From Flavobacterium hydatis (GTDB lineage: Bacteria; Bacteroidota; Bacteroidia; Flavobacteriales; Flavobacteriaceae): DNA of 61,659 nucleotides. The notes beneath the pieces were generated by a model. That model was not told where the DNA came from. It searched no databases and was given only the letters and a program-made list of their open reading frames with translations. Shown here piece by piece: positions 17,011-24,881 of the stretch (position 1 is the stretch's first letter; the number at the start of each line of letters is the position of its first letter). Position numbers and translations under genes: made by a program. The stretch covers positions 1-61,659 of the forward strand of contig NZ_JPRM01000037.1 in the NCBI RefSeq assembly GCF_000737695.1, given 5' to 3'.

Positions 17011-17523
17011 ATGGCTGTACCACAAAATAAAACCGAACTTCTAAAAGAAATTGAAATAACGTACGCAAAACTTCAAGAGGATTTAAAAACAATTCCTATT
17101 GAACTTACAACGCAGCAAACACTCGAAGGTCATTCTAAAAATACCCTGATGAGTGTAAACAATTTAGTTTCATACTTAATAGGTTGGGGAGAATTAGTCT
17201 TAAAATGGCATCACAAAAATAACAATAATATACCTGTTGATTTTCCTGAAACTGGTTATAAATGGAACGAATTAGGCAAACTTGCCCAGAAGTTTTATGT
17301 CGATTATCAAGATTTGGATTTTATAACGCTACAAGAAAGTTTAGATATAACGGTAGACGAGTTACAAACCTTGATTAAAAGCTACGATAACAACACGCTT
17401 TATGAACGAGAATGGTATGAAAAATGGACAATGGGAAGAATGATACAATTTAATACCTCATCGCCATATAAAAACGCTCGAGCTAGAATAAGAAAATGGA
17501 AGAAAGAAAATGACTTAAAATAA
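17011..17523 (+). CDS. ClbS/DfsB family four-helix protein (DUF1706)
   Basis: A 170-residue all-helical protein beginning MAVPQNKTELLKEIEITYAK and with SVNNLVSYLIGWGELVLKWH. It also has FPETGYKWNELGKLAQKFY and a WTMGRMIQFNTSSPYKNARA end. This matches the ClbS/DfsB family, a DinB-like four-helix bundle. ClbS is the colibactin self-resistance cyclopropane hydrolase, but most members are of unknown use, and no colibactin genes occur here. It is the third gene of the zinc ribbon-DUF2085-ClbS operon. Confidence 0.85.
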   Translation: MAVPQNKTELLKEIEITYAKLQEDLKTIPIELTTQQTLEGHSKNTLMSVNNLVSYLIGWGELVLKWHHKNNNNIPVDFPETGYKWNELGKLAQKFYVDYQDLDFITLQESLDITVDELQTLIKSYDNNTLYEREWYEKWTMGRMIQFNTSSPYKNARARIRKWKKENDLK

Positions 17524-17626
17524 GGCTTTTAAATTCAATGTCTACAAATTAATAGACAATTTAAAATGATTTAAGATTTTTGATTAACGATTTTTGATTT
17601 CAGAGGTACAAAATCCCAATAAGAGC

Positions 17627-17878
17627 ATTGCTAACGCGAGCGTCCCGCTCGTGAACACAAACAAAATCCATTTTAATAAAAAACCATATAATAATTCTTA
17701 TCCTCAGAACTGGGACATTCGCGACAGCTTGATAGACTTTTTCTCGCAAAGACGCAAAGCCACAAAGAAACTATGTGTAAACTTGGCGACTTAGCGTCTT
17801 TGCGAGAGATTTATTCAGCAAAGTATTGTAGACATTTCCTTTATTTAATGACAGTAAACACGAGCGGGACGTTAGCAT
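17627..17878. repeat. Composite inverted-repeat element in the 610-base gap
   Basis: The gap 17524-18136 holds no credible gene. A segment with GAGCGTCCCGCTCGTG (about 17638) is matched in inverted form by CACGAGCGGGACGTTAGCATTG (17857-17878, with small differences). A copy of the TTTGCG hairpin element (about 17743-17808) sits between them. The nested arms suggest one inverted-repeat element inserted into another. Confidence 0.6.
17743..17808. repeat. Dispersed TTTGCG hairpin element, copy 2
   Basis: Arms CTCGCAAAGACGCAAAG and GCGTCTTTGCGAGAG fold back across about 35 bases. This is the same family as 10986-11054, 35775-35843 and 51399-51467. Confidence 0.8.
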
Positions 17879-17924
17879 TGGCTCGACAACAGATTACAAA
17901 CAAAATAACAGCTTACAACCATTG

Positions 17925-17944
17925 CCAATGGTTTTAACCATTGG
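17925..17944. repeat. Perfect palindrome CCAATGGTT/AACCATTGG
   Basis: A perfect 9-bp inverted repeat around a TT centre. It is part of the repeat-rich gap before the DUF2798 gene. Confidence 0.8.
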
Positions 17945-17984
17945 AACGCAATCCATTATCCTAATCCATTATCGCAATCCGTAT

Positions 17985-18004
17985 CCCACGGTTGAAACCG
18001 TGGG
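17985..18004. repeat. Perfect palindrome CCCACGGTT/AACCGTGGG
   Basis: A 9-bp perfect inverted repeat (CCCACGGTTGAAACCGTGGG), 40 bases after a similar palindrome. It is a plausible stem-loop in RNA, without a T-run. Confidence 0.8.
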
Positions 18005-18136
18005 CTATCATAAAAATAAATAAAACCTTCTCCCGTTGCTAGAATAGATTTTTTATTTTTTTTTGATGTACATCAATGTTTTCCCTTCCTTATTTAAACA
18101 ATTTTGTTCCAGCAAAAATTTAATAATCAATTAAAA

Positions 18137-18358
18137 ATGAACAAAAAGTATTTTAAATACATCAACACTTTATTTGTTGTTATTCCTATGACCCTCATTA
18201 TGGCGTTTGTAGGACTTATGCGCAATTATGGTTTTGGAGAAGATTGGTTCTTCAAATTTCTTAAGGCTTGGAGTGTCATGCTTCCAGTTTCCTACATGAG
18301 TGCTTTTATAATTATTCCAAATGCTAGAAGGTTAGCCGAAAAAACAACATCCAGATGA
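18137..18358 (+). CDS. DUF2798 small membrane protein
   Basis: 73 residues from the ATG at 18137 (an upstream TTG at 18104 would add a polar leader and is not favoured). Two transmembrane helices surround the loop GLMRNYGFGEDWFFKFLKAW, and the end YMSAFIIIPNARRLAEK matches DUF2798. The function is unknown. Its stop overlaps the ATG of ribB by four bases (ATGA), so the two are translationally coupled. Confidence 0.82.
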   Translation: MNKKYFKYINTLFVVIPMTLIMAFVGLMRNYGFGEDWFFKFLKAWSVMLPVSYMSAFIIIPNARRLAEKTTSR

Positions 18359-19023
18359 TTACTGAAATAGAAAACGAAAACCCATTAGTATCATTTGGTA
18401 CAACTAGCCAAGAACGTGTAGAAAATGCAATTAGTGAACTCAAACTCGGAAAAGGTATTTTATTACTAGATGATAAAGACCGTGAGAACGAAGGCGATTT
18501 AGTTTATTCAGCCCAACATATGTCAGTCGAAGATATGGCATTAATGATACGCGAATGCAGCGGAATTGTATGTCTTTGCCTTACGAATGAAAAAGCCGAT
18601 GCATTAGAATTACCTTATATGGTAAAAGAAAATACAAGTCTTTTTCAGACTCCATTTACGGTTACTATCGAAGCAAAAGAGGGCGTTACAACAGGACTTT
18701 CGGCATCAGATAGAATTCAAACCATAAGAACCGCTTCTGCCGATTATGCAAAACCTTCAGATTTAGTAAAACCAGGACATATTTTTCCGCTAAGAGCGAA
18801 TGACAACGGCGTGCTACAACGCAACGGACATACAGAGGGAAGTGTAGATTTAATGAAATTATCGGGTTTAAAACCTGAGGCTGTATTATGCGAATTAATG
18901 AATCCTAACGGAACTATGGCAAGATTACCAGAGATTCTATCATTTGCACAAAAGCATCAATTGGTCGTTTTAACAATAGAAGATATTATACATTACCGTA
19001 AATTTGTTAGAGATTTTATTTAA
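18355..19023 (+). CDS. ribB: 3,4-dihydroxy-2-butanone-4-phosphate synthase (RibB)
   Basis: Makes 3,4-dihydroxy-2-butanone 4-phosphate and formate from ribulose 5-phosphate, the four-carbon precursor of riboflavin. Family motifs are present: LLLDDKDRENEGDLVYSAQ with the acidic metal-binding loop, FTVTIEAKEGVTTGLSASDR, and GHIFPLRANDNGVLQRNGHT followed by TEGSVDLMKLSG. At 222 aa it is a stand-alone RibB without the GTP cyclohydrolase II domain of RibBA, and it is not next to other rib genes. It is probably a second, specialised copy. It overlaps DUF2798 and is three bases from the following Crp-type gene. Confidence 0.95.
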   Translation: MITEIENENPLVSFGTTSQERVENAISELKLGKGILLLDDKDRENEGDLVYSAQHMSVEDMALMIRECSGIVCLCLTNEKADALELPYMVKENTSLFQTPFTVTIEAKEGVTTGLSASDRIQTIRTASADYAKPSDLVKPGHIFPLRANDNGVLQRNGHTEGSVDLMKLSGLKPEAVLCELMNPNGTMARLPEILSFAQKHQLVVLTIEDIIHYRKFVRDFI

Positions 19024-19026
19024 AAT

Positions 19027-19596
19027 ATGAAAGAGCAATTAATCGAATATATAAAAGAAGTTTCAACAGTTACAGATGAAGAACTAGAGAAAATAATCAG
19101 TCATTTTAATCCTTTAGAAGTCGAAAAAAACGAACTCTTGGTTGTTCCGGGTCAAACCACCCAACGCATGTATTTTATTTGCAATGGTTGTTTACGCATA
19201 TTTTTTATAACCGAAGAAGGACAAGAAGCAACACGCTATTTAGGATTCGAAAGCAATTTTGTAACCGCTTTATCCAGCTTTGTATTAAATGAGCCTTCCC
19301 TAGAGTTTGTTCAGGCATTAGAACCTACCGAATTACTTTATATTTCGCGTCAGGATTTTTATCATTTGCTAGAAACCATCCCAAATTGGGGAAGTTTTTA
19401 CAGGCATTATATGGAGATGGCTTATGTAACCAATACCAAAAGACTCATGTCGTTCTTAACCCAAAATGCCACCGAAAGATACAAGCAATTACTAGACACT
19501 AATCCTAAAATTACACAACGTTTATCTAACAAGATTGTATCTTCTTTTCTCAATATTTCGCAAGAAACATTAAGCAGACTAAAATCTAAACCTTAA
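19027..19596 (+). CDS. Crp/Fnr family transcriptional regulator
   Basis: A cyclic-nucleotide-type sensor domain (about 25-115, NELLVVPGQTTQRMYFICNG, then FITEEGQEATRYLGFESNF) is followed by a short C-terminal helix region. That region has NKIVSSFLNISQETLSRLK, a reduced HTH of the Crp type. There are no Cys clusters for FeS binding and no obvious full cAMP pocket, as usual in Bacteroidota. It is the third gene of the DUF2798-ribB operon (three-base gap), so it may control the operon itself. Confidence 0.88.
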   Translation: MKEQLIEYIKEVSTVTDEELEKIISHFNPLEVEKNELLVVPGQTTQRMYFICNGCLRIFFITEEGQEATRYLGFESNFVTALSSFVLNEPSLEFVQALEPTELLYISRQDFYHLLETIPNWGSFYRHYMEMAYVTNTKRLMSFLTQNATERYKQLLDTNPKITQRLSNKIVSSFLNISQETLSRLKSKP

Positions 19597-19626
19597 ATAC
19601 TATTATTTTTCAAAATATTCATTCAC

Positions 19627-19660
19627 AGGCAATACTAGTTTCTAGTAATTGCCTTTTTTT
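19627..19660 (+). terminator. Intrinsic terminator after the Crp gene
   Basis: AGGCAATACTAG, loop TTT, CTAGTAATTGCCT and then a T-run form a strong hairpin with a U tail 30 bases past the Crp stop. It closes the DUF2798-ribB-Crp transcript. Confidence 0.85.
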
Positions 19661-19723
19661 GTTTAAGTACGAACTCATATTTTTCATAACTTCGTTTATA
19701 ATTGCAAAAAGAAATCAAAAAAC

Positions 19724-19798
19724 GATGAATCAGCATAGTATCGATATAGCAAACTTACCAAATGGCAATTAGAAAATAAACTAAAAAAGAATAGATAA
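19724..19798 (+). pseudogene. Vestigial ORF behind a promoter-like box
   Basis: TAACTTCG (about 19686) precedes an ATG at 19724 that reads 15 codons to a stop. A neighbouring frame then continues with LTKWQLENKLKKNR. The pattern suggests the frameshifted stump of a small gene, but it is too short to identify. The rest of 19597-19897 shows only the terminator at 19627 and AT-rich DNA. Confidence 0.25.
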
Positions 19799-19897
19799 TT
19801 TTATATCATTTCTGTAACAAAATACGTTTTATCAGACTATTCCGGTACGATTATATAATTTAAAAACTAACTTTTTATTAATAAGACCACTAACCAA

Positions 19898-21292
19898 ATG
19901 AAACATTTTATATTATCAATACTAGCAATTTTGACCACATTAACTGTTTTCGGGCAAGACATTACAGGACAATGGAATGGTCTTTTAAATGTTCAGGGAA
20001 AACAATTAAGACTTGTTTTTAATATTAATAAAGTCGATACTGGTTTTAAATCAACAATGGACAGTCCTGATCAAGGTGCAAAAGATATTCCGGTAACTAC
20101 AACAAGTTTTGAGAACTCAACTTTAAAACTTACCATTGAAAGTGCTAAAATCGAATATGAAGGTATTCTTGGCAAAGACAATAAAATAGTTGGTAATTTT
20201 AAACAAGCGGGGCATGCATTTCCGATGAATTTATCGAGAGAAAAAATTGAAAAAGAAAAACTAGTACGTCCGCAAGAGCCAACTAAACCATATCCTTATT
20301 ACTCCGAAGATGTCACTTTTAAGAATGAAAAAGCTGGAATAACTCTGGCTGGAACATTAACTCTTCCTAAAAAAGAAGGTGTTTTTCCCGCTGTTATTTT
20401 AATAACTGGAAGTGGCGCACAAAATCGTGATGAAGAACTAATGGGCCATAAACCTTTCTTAGTATTATCTGACTTTTTAACTAAAAACGGAATTGCAGTT
20501 TTACGATATGATGATAGAGGAACTGCACAATCTACAGGAAATTTTAAAAACTCAACTTCTTTAGATTTTGCTACAGATGCTCTGGCAGCAGTAAATTATT
20601 TGCAAACTAGAAAAGAAATTAACAAACAAAAAATTGGTTTAATTGGTCATAGCGAAGGAGGATTAATTGCTCCAATTGTAGCTACAAATTCTAAGAATGT
20701 CAATTTTATTGTCTTACTTGCTGGTCCTGGACTTCCTGGAAACCAACTACTTTTATTACAACAAAAATTAATTGCAGAAGCAGCTGGAATGAGTCAAGCT
20801 GATATTCTGAAAGCACAAGAAGTAAACAAAACAGCTTTTAATATTATTGCTAAATCTAAAAGCCCGGAACAATTAAAAACCGATTTAACAACTTACATGA
20901 TTCAAGTTTCTAAAAACGACCCAAATAAACCTGCAGGAATGACTGACGCTGAATATGTTAAAATACAAACAGACAAGATTCTAACTCCTTGGATGGTAAC
21001 TTTCCTTACCTTTAATCCAGCGCCAACATTAGAGAGGGTAAAATGTCCTGTTTTAGCACTTAATGGAGCCAAAGATTTACAAGTTGCACCAAAAGAAAAT
21101 CTAACTGCTATAAAAGAAGCCCTTTTAAAAGGAGGAAACAAAAACATTACAACCAAAGAATTACCAAACCTGAATCATTTATTTCAGGAATGCAAAACTG
21201 GTTTACCTCAAGAATATGCAACTATAGAACAAACATTTGCACCAACAGCTCTGAACGAAATTCTGGATTGGATAAAAATACAGACCAAATAA
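19898..21292 (+). CDS. Exported alpha/beta hydrolase (S33-like)
   Basis: The signal peptide ends about residue 19 (TVFGQD). Residues 20-130 form a small beta-rich domain (GQWNGLLNVQGKQLRLVFNI). The hydrolase domain starts about 155 (LAGTLTLPKKEGVFPAVILI) with the oxyanion GSGAQNRDE, the nucleophile elbow GHSEGG (Ser252), an Asp in LNGAKDLQVAP and a His in NLNHLFQ. The triad is complete. This periplasmic esterase/peptidase type is common in Bacteroidota. Substrate unknown. Confidence 0.88.
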   Translation: MKHFILSILAILTTLTVFGQDITGQWNGLLNVQGKQLRLVFNINKVDTGFKSTMDSPDQGAKDIPVTTTSFENSTLKLTIESAKIEYEGILGKDNKIVGNFKQAGHAFPMNLSREKIEKEKLVRPQEPTKPYPYYSEDVTFKNEKAGITLAGTLTLPKKEGVFPAVILITGSGAQNRDEELMGHKPFLVLSDFLTKNGIAVLRYDDRGTAQSTGNFKNSTSLDFATDALAAVNYLQTRKEINKQKIGLIGHSEGGLIAPIVATNSKNVNFIVLLAGPGLPGNQLLLLQQKLIAEAAGMSQADILKAQEVNKTAFNIIAKSKSPEQLKTDLTTYMIQVSKNDPNKPAGMTDAEYVKIQTDKILTPWMVTFLTFNPAPTLERVKCPVLALNGAKDLQVAPKENLTAIKEALLKGGNKNITTKELPNLNHLFQECKTGLPQEYATIEQTFAPTALNEILDWIKIQTK

Positions 21293-21311
21293 AATTTAAA
21301 CAGACTGTAAA

Positions 21312-21626
21312 ATGAAAGATAAACCGATATCTAAAAATAGCAAACGAAAAATATTTATTAACGGAAATATTTGCCACAATCGAGAAGATTTCTGGAATGC
21401 CTACACAAAAGAAATCGACCCTGAATCGGCTAAACATTTTGGGAAAAACTTAGATGCTTTTAATGACGCCATTTCGGCCGCTGGTCCGGGATATCCGGGA
21501 GAATGTACTATAGAAATAACAGGAACAGAAAATTTAAACAAAATATTTGGTACAGAAAATTTTCAATACATAATCGAATTACTTACAAAGGCAGACTTTG
21601 TAGATTTAATTACTCAAGAAAACTAA
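21312..21626 (+). CDS. Barstar family protein (ribonuclease inhibitor-like)
   Basis: A 104-residue soluble protein with the barstar pattern: INGNICHNREDFWNAYTKEI, then HFGKNLDAFNDAISAAG, the acidic helix that in barstar plugs the barnase active site. Barstar proteins neutralise secreted or contact-delivered RNases. No barnase-like toxin gene is adjacent, so it may be an orphan immunity protein. It follows the hydrolase gene by 19 bases. Confidence 0.82.
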   Translation: MKDKPISKNSKRKIFINGNICHNREDFWNAYTKEIDPESAKHFGKNLDAFNDAISAAGPGYPGECTIEITGTENLNKIFGTENFQYIIELLTKADFVDLITQEN

Positions 21627-21654
21627 TTGCCGATTACATTTTACAATTAAACAA

Positions 21655-22237
21655 ATGAATAGAATTACCGTTTTTTGTGGATCAAGTTTTGGAAACAAAA
21701 AAGAATACGAAACTCAAGCTTTTAAACTTGGCCAAACAATGTCCCAAAACAACATCGATTTGGTTTATGGCGGAGCCAAAGTAGGACTTATGGGTGCGGT
21801 TGCAGATGGAGTTTTAAATAAAAACGGAAAAGTAATCGGAGTTTTACCAGACTTCCTGATGAAGAAAGAAATTGCTCACGATAATTTAACCGAATTAATT
21901 ATTGTAAAAAGCATGCATGAAAGAAAAACCAAAATGAACGAATTAAGCGATGGTGTAATTGCTTTACCAGGTGGATTTGGAACTCTCGAAGAGTTTTTTG
22001 AAATGCTTACATGGGCACAACTTGGTCTTCATAAAAAACCAATTGGAATTTTTGAATATCGATGGCTTTTACGATTTATTACTAGAATTTATACTAAAAA
22101 TGGTAAATGAAGGTTTCTTAAAAGAGATCAATCAACAAATGATAATCGTAAGTACAGATTCAGAGGATTTACTCCTTAAAATGAAAAATTACGTAGCACC
22201 AGAAGTTGGTAAGTGGATTAAAAAGGGAAATGAATAA
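21655..22237 (+). pseudogene. LOG-family lysine decarboxylase-like protein, frameshifted
   Basis: The LOG family (TIGR00730) cleaves nucleoside monophosphates to free base. The N-terminal part has MNRITVFCGSSFGNKKEYE, LVYGGAKVGLMGAVADG and the hallmark PGGFGTLEEFFEMLTWAQLG. After KKPIGIF the frame turns to nonsense and stops at 22110. The next frame resumes with NIDGFYDLLLEFILKMVNEG and runs to TGA/TAA at 22237. Removing one base (a G about 22054) restores a 193-residue protein, exactly the usual size. The catalytic PGGxGTxxE is in the intact upstream part, but the C-terminal helices are lost in the actual product. Confidence 0.85.
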
Positions 22238-22257
22238 ATCATCAAAAATCAAAAAAC

Positions 22258-22806
22258 ATGCCTGTAGATAATTTAAATTTAGAAATTCCGAAATTGATTT
22301 TTAATGCAAGCGGAGAATTAATAATCCTTCCTTCCCCTACTTCATCCAAAGATGATTTTGATTTTTTTCAGGGGAAAACTAATATCATAAATAAAAAACT
22401 AAAATACAGATTCTCTAATTGTACAGAATGGATTGAGTTTCCATCGACTCAGGAAATGTATAAAGTCCTAAACGGAATTGGTAATATTGATAATTTTCTA
22501 GCAGAATTTGATGGCGTTCCTTTTGAAGGAATGACGGTACGATTATTTAATCCAGAAACAAAATTATGGAGTATTTATTGGTCAGATTCTAATACAGGAG
22601 TTCTGGACAAACCCGTAATTGGCTCCTTCGAAAAAAAAGTAGGCCACTTCTTTTCAAGAGATATTTATGAAGGAAAAAAAGTAATTCAGTTATTTCGTTG
22701 GGATGCCAGAGACAAAAACAATCCTATTTGGAGCCAAGCGATGTCTGTCGATAATGGCGAAACTTGGGAATGGAACTGGTATATGTACATGACCAAAGTG
22801 AAATAG
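22258..22806 (+). CDS. DUF1579-like beta-barrel protein, uncharacterised
   Basis: A 182-residue soluble protein of beta-strand character, Trp-rich at its end (NPIWSQAMSVDNGETWEWNW). The middle has MTVRLFNPETKLWSIYWSDS followed by GVLDKPVIGSFEKKVGHF. This is like the lipocalin-like DUF1579 barrel, where similar phrases form successive strands. I am not certain of the family. The function is unknown. It starts 20 bases after the LOG frame. Confidence 0.6.
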   Translation: MPVDNLNLEIPKLIFNASGELIILPSPTSSKDDFDFFQGKTNIINKKLKYRFSNCTEWIEFPSTQEMYKVLNGIGNIDNFLAEFDGVPFEGMTVRLFNPETKLWSIYWSDSNTGVLDKPVIGSFEKKVGHFFSRDIYEGKKVIQLFRWDARDKNNPIWSQAMSVDNGETWEWNWYMYMTKVK

Positions 22807-22899
22807 AAATTCCGATACAGAATAACTCAACCAATCAAACTCTTTAACACCTAACAGGTTAGTCTTTTCCTAAAATGATTAAAAATAAATCGCAATTAA

Positions 22900-22930
22900 T
22901 TTGTCTATCTACTAATAGGTAGTATATTTG
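22900..22930 (+). promoter_or_regulatory. Bacteroidota promoter with a TetR-type operator in the spacer
   Basis: TTTG at 22900-22903 and TATATTTG at 22923-22930 are 19 bases apart, matching the Bacteroidota -33 TTTG / -7 TAnnTTTG promoter. The spacer contains the imperfect palindrome CTACTAATAGGTAG (22909-22922), whose halves are CTAC/GTAG. A repressor bound there would block sigma factor access. It lies 15 bases before the TetR gene, which suggests autoregulation of the TetR-fabF operon. Confidence 0.75.
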
Positions 22931-22944
22931 TTTAAAAAAAAGCG

Positions 22945-23502
22945 ATGACAACAAGAGAAGCAATCATAGACAAAGCAGATCAATTGATAAGAGAAAAAGG
23001 TTACAATGCTTTTAGCTTTAAAGATATCTCTAATGATATTGGTATAAAAACTGCTTCGATACATTATCATTTCCCTGCAAAATCAGACTTGGGTGTTGCA
23101 ACAATCAAAGAACATATTGAGAGATATGAAACTTTAAAGAAAAAAGTTGCTAATCAATCTCCATTAATAAAACTTGAAGCTTTCTTAGCCATTCATACCC
23201 AAATAAAACAGGAAAACAAAGTCTGTATTGTTGGCTCATTAGCAACAGACTTAAACACCCTAGATGAAACCATAAAATCAGAACTACAAATATTTGCAGC
23301 ACTAGTTATTAATTGGTTAACCGAAGTCTTAACTGAAGGAAAAGAACTTAAAATATTTGATTTCGAATCTTCCCCAAGAACAAAAGCATTGATGATAATA
23401 ACAAATATGGTTGCAATTGTACAACTGTCTAGACTTACAAACGAAAATGACTTTGTGATTGTAAAAGAAACAATTCTAAAAGAACTAAAATCTAAAAAAT
23501 AA
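22945..23502 (+). CDS. TetR family transcriptional regulator
   Basis: The N-terminal HTH is TREAIIDKADQLIREKGYNAF with FSFKDISNDIGIKTASIHYHFPAK, the classic TetR DNA-binding helices. The C-terminal ligand-binding region (about 70-185) is helical. The ligand is unknown but is plausibly an acyl compound, because the next gene is a fatty-acid condensing enzyme. The stop overlaps the fabF ATG by one base. A palindrome in the promoter spacer just upstream is the probable operator. Confidence 0.9.
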   Translation: MTTREAIIDKADQLIREKGYNAFSFKDISNDIGIKTASIHYHFPAKSDLGVATIKEHIERYETLKKKVANQSPLIKLEAFLAIHTQIKQENKVCIVGSLATDLNTLDETIKSELQIFAALVINWLTEVLTEGKELKIFDFESSPRTKALMIITNMVAIVQLSRLTNENDFVIVKETILKELKSKK

Positions 23503-24746
23503 TGAAAAGAGTAGTAATTACAGGATTAGGAGCAGTAACCCCTATTGGCAATAATGTTTCGGAATATTGGCACTCGTTAATCAACGGAGTTAGTGGTGCA
23601 GCAGAAATAACAAAATTTGATACTACTAATTTCAAAACAAAATTTGCCTGTGAGGTTAAGAATTTTAATCCAGAAAATATTTTTGAGAAAAATGAAATCA
23701 GAAAATATGATCTTTTTACTCAATACGCATTATATGTAACTGACGAAGCGATTAAAAACGCAAATATTGATTTTGATTCTTTAAATAAAAATAGAATTGG
23801 AGTTATTTGGGGTTCAGGCGATGGTGGAGTTTCAACATTCGAAGAACAAATCGGAGAATATAAATTAGGTAATGGTACACCAAGATTTAGTCCCTTTTTC
23901 ATCCCAAAAAGAATTATAAACATTGCTTCGGGAGCAATCTCAATTAAATACGGTCTTCGCGGCATTAATTATACCACAGTATCTGCCTGTTCAGCAAGTA
24001 ATACAGCAATCATTGATGCATTTAATTACATCCGTTGGGGCAAAGCCGATATGATAATTAGTGGCGGATCAGAAGCTTCTGTCACAGAATCTTCTATTGG
24101 AGGTTTTAATGCCTCAAAAGCATTATCAATATTAAACGAAGATTGTAGTAAAGCATCACGACCATTTGATGCAACAAGAAACGGATTTGTTTTAGGTGAA
24201 GGTGCTGGTGCTATTATACTAGAAAGCTATGAACATGCAGTAAAAAGGAATGCTGTTATTCTTGCCGAAATTGTTGGCGGCGGATTAGCTGGAGATGCTT
24301 ATCACCTAACAAGTACCCACCCAGATGGCGAAGGTGCTATTCTAGGAATGGAACTTGCTCTAGAGGAAGCTCAGATAACGCCAGACAAAATCGATTATAT
24401 AAATGCGCATGCTACCTCAACTCCTACTGGTGACTTGAGTGAACTTAAAGCGATGGAAAAAGTATTCGGAATAAACCCAAATGCAAATATTAGTGCAACA
24501 AAATCAATGACTGGACATTTACTTGGTGCAGCCGGAGCTATTGAAGCAATTGCCTGTATAAAAGCTATTCAGGAAAATATTGTTCCGCCAACAATAAATA
24601 CAGAAACAATAGAACCCGAATTTTTAAATAAGTTTAATTTGACACTCGGTAAAGCTCAACCTAAAATAGTTAACTATGCTATGAGTAATACATTTGGCTT
24701 TGGCGGACATATAGCAAGCTCCATATTTAAAAAATTTACGGACTAA
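23502..24746 (+). CDS. fabF: 3-oxoacyl-[acyl-carrier-protein] synthase II (FabF-type)
   Basis: Condenses malonyl-ACP with acyl-ACP in fatty-acid elongation. The active-site Cys163 lies in TVSACSASNTA, the His residues in NAHATSTPTGDLSE and SMTGHLLGAAGAIEA, and the Lys in SATKSMTGH, so the Cys-His-His triad is complete. Length 414 is typical of FabF. It is encoded with a TetR regulator instead of acpP or fab genes, so it is probably a regulated paralogue (for example for specialised or exogenous fatty acids) and not the housekeeping copy. Confidence 0.93.
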   Translation: MKRVVITGLGAVTPIGNNVSEYWHSLINGVSGAAEITKFDTTNFKTKFACEVKNFNPENIFEKNEIRKYDLFTQYALYVTDEAIKNANIDFDSLNKNRIGVIWGSGDGGVSTFEEQIGEYKLGNGTPRFSPFFIPKRIINIASGAISIKYGLRGINYTTVSACSASNTAIIDAFNYIRWGKADMIISGGSEASVTESSIGGFNASKALSILNEDCSKASRPFDATRNGFVLGEGAGAIILESYEHAVKRNAVILAEIVGGGLAGDAYHLTSTHPDGEGAILGMELALEEAQITPDKIDYINAHATSTPTGDLSELKAMEKVFGINPNANISATKSMTGHLLGAAGAIEAIACIKAIQENIVPPTINTETIEPEFLNKFNLTLGKAQPKIVNYAMSNTFGFGGHIASSIFKKFTD

Positions 24747-24775
24747 TTTTACTGTAATTAAATCAAAAATAAAGC

Positions 24776-24809
24776 AACCTCGTTTAAGCAATTTAAGCGA
24801 GGTTTTTTT
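24776..24809 (+). terminator. Intrinsic terminator after fabF
   Basis: AACCTCGTTTAA and TTAAGCGAGGTT pair with one mismatch around GCAAT, followed by a T-run. It ends the TetR-fabF operon. Confidence 0.85.
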
Positions 24810-24881
24810 ATATATGACAATTTCAAATAGCAAATCGAGATAAAATTTTCCATAACTTCGTTGGTAATAAAAATACTAAAA

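Noticed and set aside
17594..17794. A 66-codon open frame in the 17524-18136 gap
   Set aside because: It reads through the inverted-repeat and TTTGCG elements; codons look random and no start context or homology-like motif is seen.
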